From NCBI GenBank assembly GCA_035319765.1, contig DATHCB010000016.1:1-20333 (forward strand): a stretch of 20,333 nt of DNA, read 5' to 3'. Source of the DNA: DATHCB01 sp035319765. Its GTDB lineage: Archaea; Thermoproteota; Bathyarchaeia; Bathyarchaeales; SOJC01. Positions within the stretch are counted from its first letter, which is position 1, and every line of letters starts with the position of its first letter. The notes under the pieces were generated by a model, which made no database searches, was not told the origin of the DNA, and saw only the letters and a list, made by a program, of their open reading frames with translations. Below are positions 1 through 6,445 of this stretch, one piece after another. Position numbers and translations under genes: made by a program.

Positions 1-207
1 TACATAAAGTTACCAAGTGATATACAAGTTATAAGAAAAGCAGCAGGTTCGTATGCCAAGGCAGCTAATATTAATAAGGACATAAATGCTCAGAAGTCGC
101 ACTTATGCAATGTAGTCTTCTGGTTGTTTATCTCGGGTATAGTGGTCATGATCATTTTCTCTTCTCTCATGATACTTGCTTTGAGGGTTCTGTTACTACT
201 TGTTTAA
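1..207 (+). CDS. C-terminal end of a membrane-anchored protein (partial)
   Basis: The reading frame is open from the first base of the window and stops at TAA 205-207, giving 68 visible residues. The start lies outside the window. The last 30 or so residues form one strongly hydrophobic segment (about residues 39-68, starting NVVFWLFISGIVVM), so the protein ends in a membrane helix with almost nothing after it, like a tail-anchored or multi-pass protein. The preceding stretch is polar and basic. I do not recognise a family. A TATA box and new gene follow at once, so this gene closes its own transcription unit. Confidence 0.55.
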   Translation, partial: YIKLPSDIQVIRKAAGSYAKAANINKDINAQKSHLCNVVFWLFISGIVVMIIFSSLMILALRVLLLLV

Positions 208-213
208 CCCATG

Positions 214-223
214 AATTTAAATA
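214..223 (+). promoter_or_regulatory. TATA box for the small-protein pair at 255-553
   Basis: ATTTAAATAA lies about 32 bases upstream of the ATG at 255. Archaeal transcription would therefore start a few bases before the GGGGAAGAG ribosome binding site. It is the only good TATA match in this 47-base spacer. Confidence 0.5.
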
Positions 224-254
224 ACGTCTGTGCTTAGCTCTATTGGGGAAGAGA

Positions 255-389
255 ATGCCTGATACCAAAAAGAAGCAAAAACCAAACGAGTCATCTGAAG
301 AGTGGCAACCAGATAAGGGACAGATAGATGATATTCAAGCTAATATAGACCGCAAAAAGAAGGGATTTACTGGAGAATCAAAGAAATGA
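255..389 (+). CDS. Small charged protein with E-W-x-P motif, first of a pair
   Basis: 44 residues, preceded by a GGGGAAGAG ribosome binding site. It is Lys/Asp/Glu-rich with no Cys and no membrane segment. The middle contains EEWQPDKGQIDDIQANI. The next gene contains the clearly related KEWEPDDSQVKTIQESL, so the two look like an old tandem duplication. The stop overlaps the next start as ATGA (386-389), which implies translational coupling. Family and function are unknown. The low-complexity, helix-prone sequence would suit a small regulatory or structural peptide, but that is a guess. Confidence 0.6.
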   Translation: MPDTKKKQKPNESSEEWQPDKGQIDDIQANIDRKKKGFTGESKK

Positions 390-553
390 CTGATGAAGAA
401 GAAACAGAAACAAGTGCTGAGCAGAAAGAGGAAGAGAAAGAGTGGGAACCAGACGACTCACAAGTAAAAACAATACAAGAATCTCTCATGATCGCTAAGA
501 AGGAAAAGAAGGCACAAGAAGAACAAAAAGAACAAAAAGAAAAACAAAAGTAG
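386..553 (+). CDS. Small charged coiled-coil-like protein, second of the pair
   Basis: 55 residues, starting inside the stop codon of the previous gene (ATGA). The N-terminal third is very acidic (EEETETSAEQKEEEKEW) and the C-terminal third is a Lys/Glu/Gln repeat (KKAQEEQKEQKEKQK) expected to form a single helix. The central EWEPDDSQVKTIQESL matches EWQPDKGQIDDIQANI of the upstream partner. The acidic N-terminus followed by an E-W motif also resembles the 23-residue gene at 5112-5183. Function unknown. Confidence 0.6.
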   Translation: MTDEEETETSAEQKEEEKEWEPDDSQVKTIQESLMIAKKEKKAQEEQKEQKEKQK

Positions 554-710
554 ATTCCTAGCATAATGCTTCTGCAGCATAACCTTCTAACGGCTCAATA
601 CAGGCAGAAGCGCGTTCCATACTCTAGAAAATACCATTTTTGAAAAGGCTTATAGCAGAAACAAAAGAAGTAATCAGAATTGTCAGGAGCGAGTGAGAGG
701 AAGAGTTTAA

Positions 711-1193
711 TTGTATTTCCTAGAAACTGTGGCGTTACTTCTATTGAGTGTATTTCTAGCGATGCTCTGCTGTTGTTTTGCAGAACGTAAACGAGAACCA
801 GACGGAAACGATACAACTGAAAATCCAGAAGGAGACAGGACAGAAGACGCTAGTAAAAGGCAAGATAGAAGATTTCAATTAGCAATGCTGAAAGTATCCG
901 TTGTGCATGAACGTAGGGTAACATTTGTGACAGTCTTATTGGCCATAGGAGTATCACTCATAGTTTTTGGCTTAACAATACTGTCAACTGTTTTTTTTGC
1001 AGGGAAAATATTTTCAGTTTTGGGTTTTGAATGGCAAGTGCAAGGCTTACTATGGACTTTTATTGGTCTCGGACTGTTTGTATTTTCTGCATGTCAGATG
1101 GTTGAGATTAAGAAATCTGAAAAAGAAGACTTCGATAAAATTAATGAGAGATTCATAAAGAAACCTGAAACTGAAGCTGAAAAAGAAGAATGA
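711..1193 (+). CDS. Three-helix membrane protein of unknown function
   Basis: 160 residues from a TTG start with the purine-rich GAGAGGAAGAG just upstream; the first ATG in frame would be inside the first helix. Hydrophobic segments are at about residues 5-24 (containing the cluster LCCC), 70-96 and 109-132. A polar loop rich in Asp, Glu and Arg (25-69) and a charged Lys/Glu tail (133-160) complete it. The three adjacent Cys after helix 1 could be a lipid-attachment or metal site, but I see no lipobox. No family recognised. It is the last gene before the oppositely oriented cas1. Confidence 0.6.
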   Translation: MYFLETVALLLLSVFLAMLCCCFAERKREPDGNDTTENPEGDRTEDASKRQDRRFQLAMLKVSVVHERRVTFVTVLLAIGVSLIVFGLTILSTVFFAGKIFSVLGFEWQVQGLLWTFIGLGLFVFSACQMVEIKKSEKEDFDKINERFIKKPETEAEKEE

Positions 1194-1387
1194 TGTCCAT
1201 TCTCTCTTTCTAGATTACGGGCATTATGTTGTTTCTCTGTCCCACAAAATCCACTTTTCTATAAGAGTTTTCTATCTCTCTTTATTAAGTAAGCCAAGCT
1301 TACTCTTCTCTGGATATGTGAAGCTTGACCTCTAACTTATTTGGAGCCTATTTAGGTCGTATTCCACGAACGGGAAGACTTAGATGC

Positions 1388-2422
1388 TTATTGTGTTATT
1401 GCTATTCTCGGAATCCATTCTTTTCTTTCATTCCTTAAATACATCGCAAACAATAGAGCCTCTTCGCAAATCAGCGTTTCAATTTCTTGGTTCTTTCCCA
1501 TTCTTATCCTTTGAATTGCGACTTTAGTCTGGAAGTATTCGTTCAAGCTTTTAATCAAAATGTGAGTCAAAGAATCATTGAGATACTCTCTTTTTCCCTT
1601 TCGCTTAGCTGAAAAATCTTCATTCTTCATTATGAAATCTTTCTTCTGAAGGCGACGGCAGAATTGAATCACAAAGTCTTCGACAAGATAACGGTATAGC
1701 TCTTGAAAATCACAGATCAAACTAGGCTTTCCTTTCGTAGTGCTGTGCAAGAACCCAAGATAAGGTTCAAGCTTGGCTTTTATCAATGCATGTTGCACTT
1801 TCCACGACAGAATCTCATAAGCTAAATTGAAAACATTGTTAATTCCATCATAAGCCTTGAAAGTCTTTCTGCGGTCAGGTCTCAAAGGTTCAGGAATTAA
1901 ACTGAGGATTTGATCGAAGTATTTCTCTGAAGCGCGCGCCTCAATGCACATCAAGCCTGCTCTAAACTTTGAATCGGCTTTGAGGCTTTTCACGCTTTCC
2001 ACAACCGAGAAACCATTACGCTTTAAACCATACTTGCCAAGAACTTGATTCTGACCCTCAACTCTGCTCAAGACAAGCTGTTTGGCAATATGAACGCCTT
2101 TTCCATCATTCAAAGCTTCATACTGACATATCCTAGTGTTAACGTGGCTATCATCATCTAAACTCTTCAGCATCGCAACAGGTCTGCCCTTCTGAGTTAA
2201 GAATAAACAGTCTATCCCCCAGAAACCCAGAGAAGCAAGAGCACCAGTAGAAACACAATTACCACTTTTCAATATGACTTCTCCAATCTCATTCTCAAAC
2301 ATTGGATAACGCTTGGTAGTTCCGTTCTTATCCTTCACCGTAAAGCATCCTTTCTCCATGCCCAGATATGAACCATAATCATCAAGCATTAACTTTGAAA
2401 CTTTAGCATGATTCATACCCAC
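1388..2422 (-). CDS. cas1: Cas1-family integrase/endonuclease without neighbouring CRISPR
   Basis: 344 residues from a GTG one base after the upstream gene's stop (alternative ATG at 2416, residue 3). The N-terminal beta domain carries the family signature LDDYGSYLGMEKG (13-25). The helical catalytic domain has the Cas1 metal triad: E161 in CIEARASEKYF, H226 in EPYLGFLH and E241 in CDFQELYR (D238 also present). Cas1 enzymes cut and join DNA ends to insert spacers, or to insert whole elements in casposons. Length fits a single Cas1 without an extra C-terminal helix-turn-helix. No Cas2, Cas4, effector gene or repeat array is visible. With the winged-helix gene it forms a two-gene unit. Possible roles are casposase-like integrase, Cas1-solo protein, or the end of a CRISPR locus mostly outside the window. 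Confidence 0.9.
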   Translation of the reverse strand: MGMNHAKVSKLMLDDYGSYLGMEKGCFTVKDKNGTTKRYPMFENEIGEVILKSGNCVSTGALASLGFWGIDCLFLTQKGRPVAMLKSLDDDSHVNTRICQYEALNDGKGVHIAKQLVLSRVEGQNQVLGKYGLKRNGFSVVESVKSLKADSKFRAGLMCIEARASEKYFDQILSLIPEPLRPDRRKTFKAYDGINNVFNLAYEILSWKVQHALIKAKLEPYLGFLHSTTKGKPSLICDFQELYRYLVEDFVIQFCRRLQKKDFIMKNEDFSAKRKGKREYLNDSLTHILIKSLNEYFQTKVAIQRIRMGKNQEIETLICEEALLFAMYLRNERKEWIPRIAITQ

Positions 2423-2423
2423 A

Positions 2424-3044
2424 TCACTTTCCCATTATCAATGATTTAATTTTGTCTTGAATATCTTCATGTCCAGCAAGAATTTCCAGTTTGCTAACAA
2501 AGCCTTTAGAAATCGAATCCAAATCATCAAGCATTTCTTCACAGAATTTTCTGTCTTTTCTGCATTTTTCAATGACAAAATCTTCTGAATGCTTAAAAAT
2601 CAAGTCATCAACTAGCAAAGATTCCAAAGCCAATTCTGGTTTTGTCTCAAGTACCAACGATTGAATTTTAGTTCTCAATAAGTATGTGTATCTTAACCCT
2701 GCAAATTGTATAAGGTCATTAACAAGCTCAAGTCCTTTCCTTCCATTCAAATACTCATCAATGTACTTTCTAAGCAAATCAAAACCTTGAAGACGCTGAA
2801 ACTTATCATAATTTAAGCTGTAGGCAATGTTCTGCTTGCTTTTTTCATTGCGAAAAACAAGTTTTCTTTTGGTTAAGTCTTGAATGTGTTCGTTAAATGT
2901 TGGTTTAGATATTGTCTGTCCATCTTTCTTCACGTTGTCTTTGACAGCCTCATACAGTTCATTGAATCGCATATCCTTTCCGTGAAGACTTAGTGTTATC
3001 AAAATCTGTTTGCATTTTCCATCTAGTTTTCTTGACCTTTCCAT
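2424..3044 (-). CDS. Winged-helix DNA-binding protein paired with Cas1
   Basis: 206 residues, ATG at 3044 preceded by GGGGAG. Residues about 8-80 read as a winged helix: a helix ending LSLHGKDMRF, a recognition region ISKPTFNEHIQDLTKRKLV, then a wing with KSKQNIAYSLN. This resembles ArsR/MarR-like or casposon-type HTH domains. The C-terminal 120 residues are helical and Lys/Glu/Leu-rich with no recognised domain, possibly for dimerisation or Cas1 contact. The stop is followed one base later by the cas1 start, so the two are co-transcribed and probably act together. It likely also regulates the divergent cassette through the shared 94-bp spacer. Confidence 0.8.
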   Translation of the reverse strand: MERSRKLDGKCKQILITLSLHGKDMRFNELYEAVKDNVKKDGQTISKPTFNEHIQDLTKRKLVFRNEKSKQNIAYSLNYDKFQRLQGFDLLRKYIDEYLNGRKGLELVNDLIQFAGLRYTYLLRTKIQSLVLETKPELALESLLVDDLIFKHSEDFVIEKCRKDRKFCEEMLDDLDSISKGFVSKLEILAGHEDIQDKIKSLIMGK

Positions 3045-3138
3045 TTTTCTCCCCTAATGGTTAACCTATCTAACCAGTTAAGTAGGGTTACTTTAATATA
3101 AGTTTTACCTGTATTTTTACTGTATTGAGGTCAAAAAG
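3045..3138. promoter_or_regulatory. Divergent promoter/operator between HTH-cas1 and the AbrB cassette
   Basis: A TATA-like TTTAATATAAG (3092-3102) sits 37 bases before the AbrB ATG, with GAGG (3127-3130) as its ribosome binding site. On the other strand the same bases read CTTATATTAAAG, about 50 bases before the HTH start, so one near-symmetric box may serve both directions. Between it and the HTH start is an inverted repeat GGTTA/TAACC (3059-3063 and 3071-3075) with a further TAACC (3062-3066) and GGGTTAC (3084-3090). This looks like an operator for one of the two flanking DNA-binding proteins. Confidence 0.5.
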
Positions 3139-3369
3139 ATGACCGAGAAAAGACCTGTAGGCAAAATCCTTCTGCATGATGAAAGAGGCTACGCCTACAT
3201 ACCAAAAATCTTGAGAAAAGAACTAGGTCTTGAAGGCAAAGGTGAAATCCCATTCTACCTTGACGCTAACTGTGTTCTACTTGTCAGAGAAGGTGCAACA
3301 AAAAAAGACGTACTCAAAGGTCTTGACGTTTTGAAGGATGATTTGAAACTCCGCATGACAGAGGGCTAG
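3139..3369 (+). CDS. AbrB/SpoVT-fold transcription regulator
   Basis: 76 residues, ATG with GAGG eight bases upstream. The swapped-hairpin signature is plain: GYAYIPKILRKELGLEGKGE (17-36), followed by IPFYLDANCVLLVREG. Family members bind DNA as dimers and often act as regulators or antitoxins. The C-terminal helix (KKDVLKGLDVLKDDLKLR) matches the extended archaeal form in which a helix follows the beta core. First gene of a five-gene overlapping set and probably its regulator. No toxin-like partner is recognisable downstream, so a toxin-antitoxin reading is not supported. Confidence 0.75.
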   Translation: MTEKRPVGKILLHDERGYAYIPKILRKELGLEGKGEIPFYLDANCVLLVREGATKKDVLKGLDVLKDDLKLRMTEG

Positions 3370-3381
3370 ACGGTAAGCAAA

Positions 3382-3792
3382 ATGGCGAATGAAACAGAAA
3401 CTCGCAAAAAACATGTTAAAAAACAAGAAAATGAAATATCTAAACCTCTCAGTCCAGAGAGAATGCGTGCCATAGAAGAAGCCTATGAACGGGACATGGA
3501 TAAAGAGGAAGCAATTCTGGATGTTTTCGAATACTTAGACCTTAACGCTGATTGTCCAAACGCGGGTACTAGAGCTAGACAAACACTGATGAAACGAGCA
3601 ATAGTGCTGATTAAAGAAATGGACAAGGGAACGTATCTAGAATGGCTCTATAGGCTAAGTTTGAAGTTGAATTTGAATCCTAGAAACGTGAGAGAGTCAT
3701 ATCTTTCTCCGTTGATCGCTGAAGGCATCATCAAAGAAGTGAACGGTCAATTATCTTTCGTCGGAATTCCGAAAAAGAGTGACCAAAAATGA
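3382..3792 (+). CDS. Winged-helix-like protein of an archaeal mobile element
   Basis: 136 residues, ATG preceded by GGTAAG. The first 35 residues are polar and Lys/Glu-rich. A helical middle (PERMRAIEEAYERDMDKEEA) follows, and the last 50 residues look like a winged helix: TYLEWLYRLSLKLNLNPRNV, then LIAEGIIKEVNGQLSFVG as the wing. This pattern recurs in proteins of archaeal plasmids and integrated elements (family knowledge, not a database result). It overlaps the next gene by ATGA at 3789-3792. Confidence 0.55.
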   Translation: MANETETRKKHVKKQENEISKPLSPERMRAIEEAYERDMDKEEAILDVFEYLDLNADCPNAGTRARQTLMKRAIVLIKEMDKGTYLEWLYRLSLKLNLNPRNVRESYLSPLIAEGIIKEVNGQLSFVGIPKKSDQK

Positions 3793-4115
3793 CAAAGAAA
3801 ATTGCCGTCTACGGAACATACCAAGAAACTGAACAACCACGCAGAGAAAAGCGTTTGAAAACGAGAATAGACGGAATCAAACAGCACTATTGGTACGGAT
3901 TCAAAAAGCCAAGACTGTCCGCAGAACGCAAAAAAGGAAGATACGAATTTCACAGTAACAAAAATAAAGAATTATACAAGGCAATGGTAAACGCTCATGA
4001 ATATATGCCTAAAGGCTATGTTTCTGTTTCTGCTGAAAAATTCAATGATGACCCAGAAAAGTACGGCGTGAAAGGCGAGTGGATCAAGCGTGAAGTGAGA
4101 TACGAGACAGATTGA
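3789..4115 (+). CDS. Basic protein of unknown function
   Basis: 108 residues, translationally coupled by ATGA to the gene before and overlapping the TTG start of the gene after. Rich in Lys, Arg and Tyr, predicted pI high. Motifs are PRREKRLKTRIDGIKQHYWY near the N-terminus and KGEWIKREVRYETD at the end. No Cys and no membrane segment. The charge suggests nucleic-acid binding. Not recognised. Confidence 0.55.
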   Translation: MTKKIAVYGTYQETEQPRREKRLKTRIDGIKQHYWYGFKKPRLSAERKKGRYEFHSNKNKELYKAMVNAHEYMPKGYVSVSAEKFNDDPEKYGVKGEWIKREVRYETD

Positions 4116-4549
4116 ATGTGGTGAATTCTTTATTAGAAACGATTGAAAAGAACTATATTCACGGATTCTCCAGCAAAGAAACGGTAAAACTAGATTTCGA
4201 TGAAATTTCTTTTGGGTTAGTCAAAAAATGGGCTTCAGAAAAAATGAAACAGTTTAAACTAGGCGGATTCATCATTCTCAAATCAAGCGAAAACCACTAT
4301 CATGTTTTGTTTGACAAGAGAGTTTCATGGTCTAAAAACATGAAAATTGTAGCGTGGATTTCTCTTGAATCACGAAACAAAGGCTTGTTAGAATGGCTCA
4401 GAATGCAATGTATTAAAGAATGTTCTACTTTGAGGGTTTCGCCTAAAGGAAAGAAGAAATCTCCCAGAATTGTTTTTCGCTATGGTTCACAGAATCATGA
4501 AATAAAGGAATTTCTGAAATACAGAAAACTTGCTTTGAAGTGTTACTAA
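4112..4549 (+). CDS. Unknown protein with HxH-type core, possibly replication-related
   Basis: 145 residues from TTG 4112, overlapping the previous stop by four bases; GTG at 4118 or 4121 are alternative starts. The core GGFIILKSSENHYHVLFDKR (51-70) has a His-Tyr-His in a beta-strand setting, followed by SWSKNMKIVAWISLE and a C-terminal STLRVSPKGKKKSPRIVFRYG. A beta strand with HxH next to conserved Arg/Lys recalls catalytic cores of small Rep or primase-like proteins, but I cannot identify the family and no Tyr-nuclease motif 3 is evident. Probably the enzyme of this cassette, if it has one. Confidence 0.5.
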   Translation: MNVVNSLLETIEKNYIHGFSSKETVKLDFDEISFGLVKKWASEKMKQFKLGGFIILKSSENHYHVLFDKRVSWSKNMKIVAWISLESRNKGLLEWLRMQCIKECSTLRVSPKGKKKSPRIVFRYGSQNHEIKEFLKYRKLALKCY

Positions 4550-4791
4550 TGAAGAAAAAGATTAAACCGCAAGAATGCATTGACCTAAAGAGTAAGTGCG
4601 GAATAAGAAAACATCCGAATTTGTGTCCTCTTCCTTTTGTCTGCACCAAATTTTGCGAAGGCACGCTTAATGGTTATTGCGTTCCTTACAAGAAGAAGTT
4701 TGTCAAAGTGTTTGTTTTCAAGTATGCATTGTTGCATCACACGGAAATATTTGAAGTTGCGAATCCTCAATCATTAATTGAACAATTTTAG
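4549..4791 (+). CDS. Cys-rich small protein
   Basis: 80 residues from ATG 4549, whose A is the last base of the previous TAA, so the genes are coupled; an upstream GTG at 4540 is possible. Six Cys lie in the N-terminal half: ECIDLKSKC, NLCPLPFVCTKFC and GYC, a zinc-binding or disulphide pattern. The C-terminal half is hydrophobic and aromatic (KKKFVKVFVFKYALLHHTEIF). Last gene of the overlapping set. Family unknown. Confidence 0.5.
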   Translation: MKKKIKPQECIDLKSKCGIRKHPNLCPLPFVCTKFCEGTLNGYCVPYKKKFVKVFVFKYALLHHTEIFEVANPQSLIEQF

Positions 4792-5111
4792 GAAACGCAA
4801 ACGATTTCTTCAATTCTCGATTTTTATCCCCATGAAAACGAATTTATTTTTCTAAGAAAAAATCGAATAATTGTTTGTTTATAGAACCGTTTAATCGTTT
4901 ATTTGGTTGTTTATTCGTTCGTCCGTCGCCGTCCGCGTTTGGGTTTGGGTTTGGGATAAAACTTTACCCTTTTTCTTCTTCTACTACTACTTCCTCTCTT
5001 TCCTCTACTTCCTCTACGGACACCGAAAAGGAAAAAGGTAATGCACTAGACGCATATCCGTACCACTAAACCATTCAACACAGCTACACAAACTGAACAG
5101 AGGTGAAAAAA
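4792..5111. other. Gene-poor, low-complexity spacer
   Basis: No gene is supported here. Contents in order are an A/T-rich stretch with TTTATTTTTCT (4819 onward), which would act as a T-rich terminator for the cassette, the TTCGTCCGTCGCCGTCCGCG repeats around 4915-4937, three TTTGGG units, a polypyrimidine tract (about 4965-5018), and then the leader of the small gene at 5112 with GAGGTGA at 5099-5105. Confidence 0.5.
4938..4955 (+). repeat. Three tandem TTTGGG units
   Basis: TTTGGGTTTGGGTTTGGG is perfect over 18 bases. It is followed within ten bases by a polypyrimidine tract of CTT/CTA/CTC units. G-rich triplets of this kind can form quadruplex structure. It resembles telomere-type repeats but is far too short to be one. 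Confidence 0.8.
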
Positions 5112-5183
5112 ATGGAAGATGAGGAAAGCGAAGAAAGCGAAACAGAAACCAATGATGAACCAGAATCAGAGTGGAAAGAATAA
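5112..5183 (+). CDS. 23-residue acidic peptide with E-W motif
   Basis: MEDEESEESETETNDEPESE followed by WKE, preceded by a strong GAGGTGA ribosome binding site seven bases upstream. Fifteen of 23 residues are not just acidic but fall in E/S/T/D runs, and the protein ends with the same E-x-E-W pattern as the gene at 386-553 (EEEKEWEP). It may be a third, shortened member of that family. Too small for domain analysis; a chance ORF is less likely because of the ribosome binding site. Confidence 0.45.
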   Translation: MEDEESEESETETNDEPESEWKE

Positions 5184-5310
5184 GCACCTAAAGCGCACTC
5201 TTCCCCTATTCTAACTTTTTCGGTCAACACGAGCCTCAGAATGTGGAGGGGAAAGTTTTACCTTTCTCTCTCTCCTTACCTACTTCTAGAACTACTTACT
5301 TCTCTACTAC

Positions 5311-5385
5311 TCTCTCTATCTCTATTTATCTACTACTCTTCCCTTCTATGAGATGAAGAGAGAGACACACACAGAGATAGAGAGA
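5311..5385. repeat. 13-bp perfect inverted repeat in CT/GA-rich DNA
   Basis: TCTCTCTATCTCT (5311-5323) is exactly complementary to AGAGATAGAGAGA (5373-5385) with 49 bases between. The surrounding 80 bases are a pyrimidine tract that switches to a purine tract, so the pairing may be a by-product of simple repeats. Confidence 0.6.
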
Positions 5386-5470
5386 ATAGATTCATAAACG
5401 TTAAGTGGCAAAATTGAAAATTCTCGTGCTGTTCCTAACAAAGAAACAGATTGAGAAAAAGGTAACTTAA

Positions 5471-5542
5471 ATGAGTTATAAACAAAGCAATAGAAAAAAC
5501 CGAAAGTTTCATAGACGAAATCGGAAAAAAAGAGAAAAATAG
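5471..5542 (+). CDS. Possible 23-residue very basic peptide
   Basis: Starts MSYKQSNRKNRKFHRRNRKK, 14 Lys/Arg in 23 residues. An AAAGGTAA lies upstream, a weak ribosome binding site. Basic composition in an A-rich strand can arise by chance, so confidence is low. It lies just left of the first intergenic GCGCGC motif. Confidence 0.25.
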   Translation: MSYKQSNRKNRKFHRRNRKKREK

Positions 5543-5770
5543 AGCTAGAAAATGCCATGCTCCCTTTTTTGATAAAGCGCGCGAAGGCAATATCTAAGAA
5601 GATAAGAACTAATCAGAAAGTGAGATAATCCCTACCTTCTAATACCATGTTTTTCTGAGAAGCCTCTCTTTGGTTGAAGCCTCAATAAACTGAAGTAACG
5701 AAGTGTGAGTGATATACTCCTAATATTGTTTGGTTATGTTTCATGTGAAACATTCGGTTATGGATAAAGA

Positions 5771-5778
5771 TTATATAC
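5771..5778 (+). promoter_or_regulatory. TATA box for the membrane peptide at 5825
   Basis: TTATATAC lies about 50 bases before the ATG at 5825, giving a leader of about 25 bases. A GCGCGC motif (5788-5793) lies between the TATA box and the expected start of transcription. Confidence 0.35.
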
Positions 5779-5824
5779 CTAAACATCGCGCGCTGTTTGT
5801 TCCATTCTCAATTACTACTTAGGC

Positions 5825-5893
5825 ATGGGGGCCCTCATAATTCTAATGATCATTGTATTCATTATTTTCAGAAAAGAAATAGAAAAATCTTGA
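5825..5893 (+). CDS. Possible 22-residue single-helix membrane peptide
   Basis: Starts MGALIILMIIVFIIF and ends in the charged tail RKEIEKS, a typical single-span micro-protein layout with the tail following the positive-inside rule. There is a good TATA box upstream but only a weak AGG before the ATG. Function unknown. Confidence 0.35.
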   Translation: MGALIILMIIVFIIFRKEIEKS

Positions 5894-5901
5894 ATGTATT
5901 T

Positions 5902-5915
5902 ATAGCGCGCGCTAT
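5902..5915. repeat. Best copy of the dispersed G/C palindrome
   Basis: ATAGCGCGCGCTAT is a perfect 14-base palindrome in A/T-rich DNA, nine bases after the membrane peptide's stop and before the convergent small zinc protein. It is the most symmetrical copy of the motif found throughout the middle of the window. Confidence 0.8.
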
Positions 5916-5996
5916 TTTTTTAGACATAGGTAATAAAAAGGAATAAAATAAACTTGGGGAAGTGGATGGTTATAGAATCAAGTTGTTAGTTTCAAC

Positions 5997-6122
5997 CTAA
6001 TATCTTGATCTTGCTGGTCTTCTTTTTGCGTAGCATTCTCGACAATACACTGGTCTGCTTCCGTCTGGTTTGAAGGGAACTTCGCATTCCTTTCTACACT
6101 CAGCACAGACTGCCTTGTGCAT
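5997..6122 (-). CDS. CxxC...CxxC small zinc-binding protein, intact copy
   Basis: 41 residues, MHKAVCAECRKECEVPFKPD then GSRPVYCRECYAKRRPAR. This is the widespread two-CxxC domain (C6, C9, then C27, C30, with an extra C13) found alone or fused in archaea and bacteria, annotated as zinc-binding of unknown function. I chose ATG 6122 because GGAG lies 11 bases upstream and family members usually begin here. The frame is open up to an ATG at 6230, which would add an unrelated 36-residue N-terminus. A paralogue lies at 17321-17455. Confidence 0.75.
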   Translation of the reverse strand: MHKAVCAECRKECEVPFKPDGSRPVYCRECYAKRRPARSRY

Positions 6123-6273
6123 TTCTCGATTTTCTCCATAAGCCAATCGAATCACACCTCCACTAACAGTCAACGAAAAACTAGCATCCTCATGGAACTC
6201 TAATTCTCGCGTGTTTAAACCGGTTAACATATTGATCTATTTAAATCTGTTGTGTGCGTGAGGTACTGTTAAG

Positions 6274-6285
6274 TAGCGCGCGCGA
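6274..6285. repeat. Dispersed G/C motif upstream of the zinc protein
   Basis: TAGCGCGCGCGA, one-base variant of the consensus. On the minus strand it lies 29 bases before the TTTAAATA box (6236-6243) of the 5997-6122 gene. Confidence 0.7.
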
Positions 6286-6445
6286 GATAGTTTCAATATT
6301 ATCACGTTATGGCCAAGCCCGAAGCAGTCCTGCATGCAACCTGACAGGCGAAAACCGTGCTTGTAGTAGAATAAGACAGTAACAGCGCGCAAAACAATGG
6401 GGAATAGGAGTTATGAGAAACGGAAGAAATGGAGGGATATAGAAA

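Noticed and set aside
3139..3792. AbrB-type toxin-antitoxin pair
   Set aside because: The downstream protein has a winged-helix look and no PIN, MazF or RelE features.
1..5500. CRISPR array near cas1
   Set aside because: No regularly spaced repeats of 23-40 bases are present on either side of the gene; only simple repeats such as TTTGGG and CT tracts.
1..5500. Complete casposon
   Set aside because: No PolB, no terminal inverted repeats with target duplication that I could match across the region, and no extra HTH domain on Cas1. Part of the element may lie outside.
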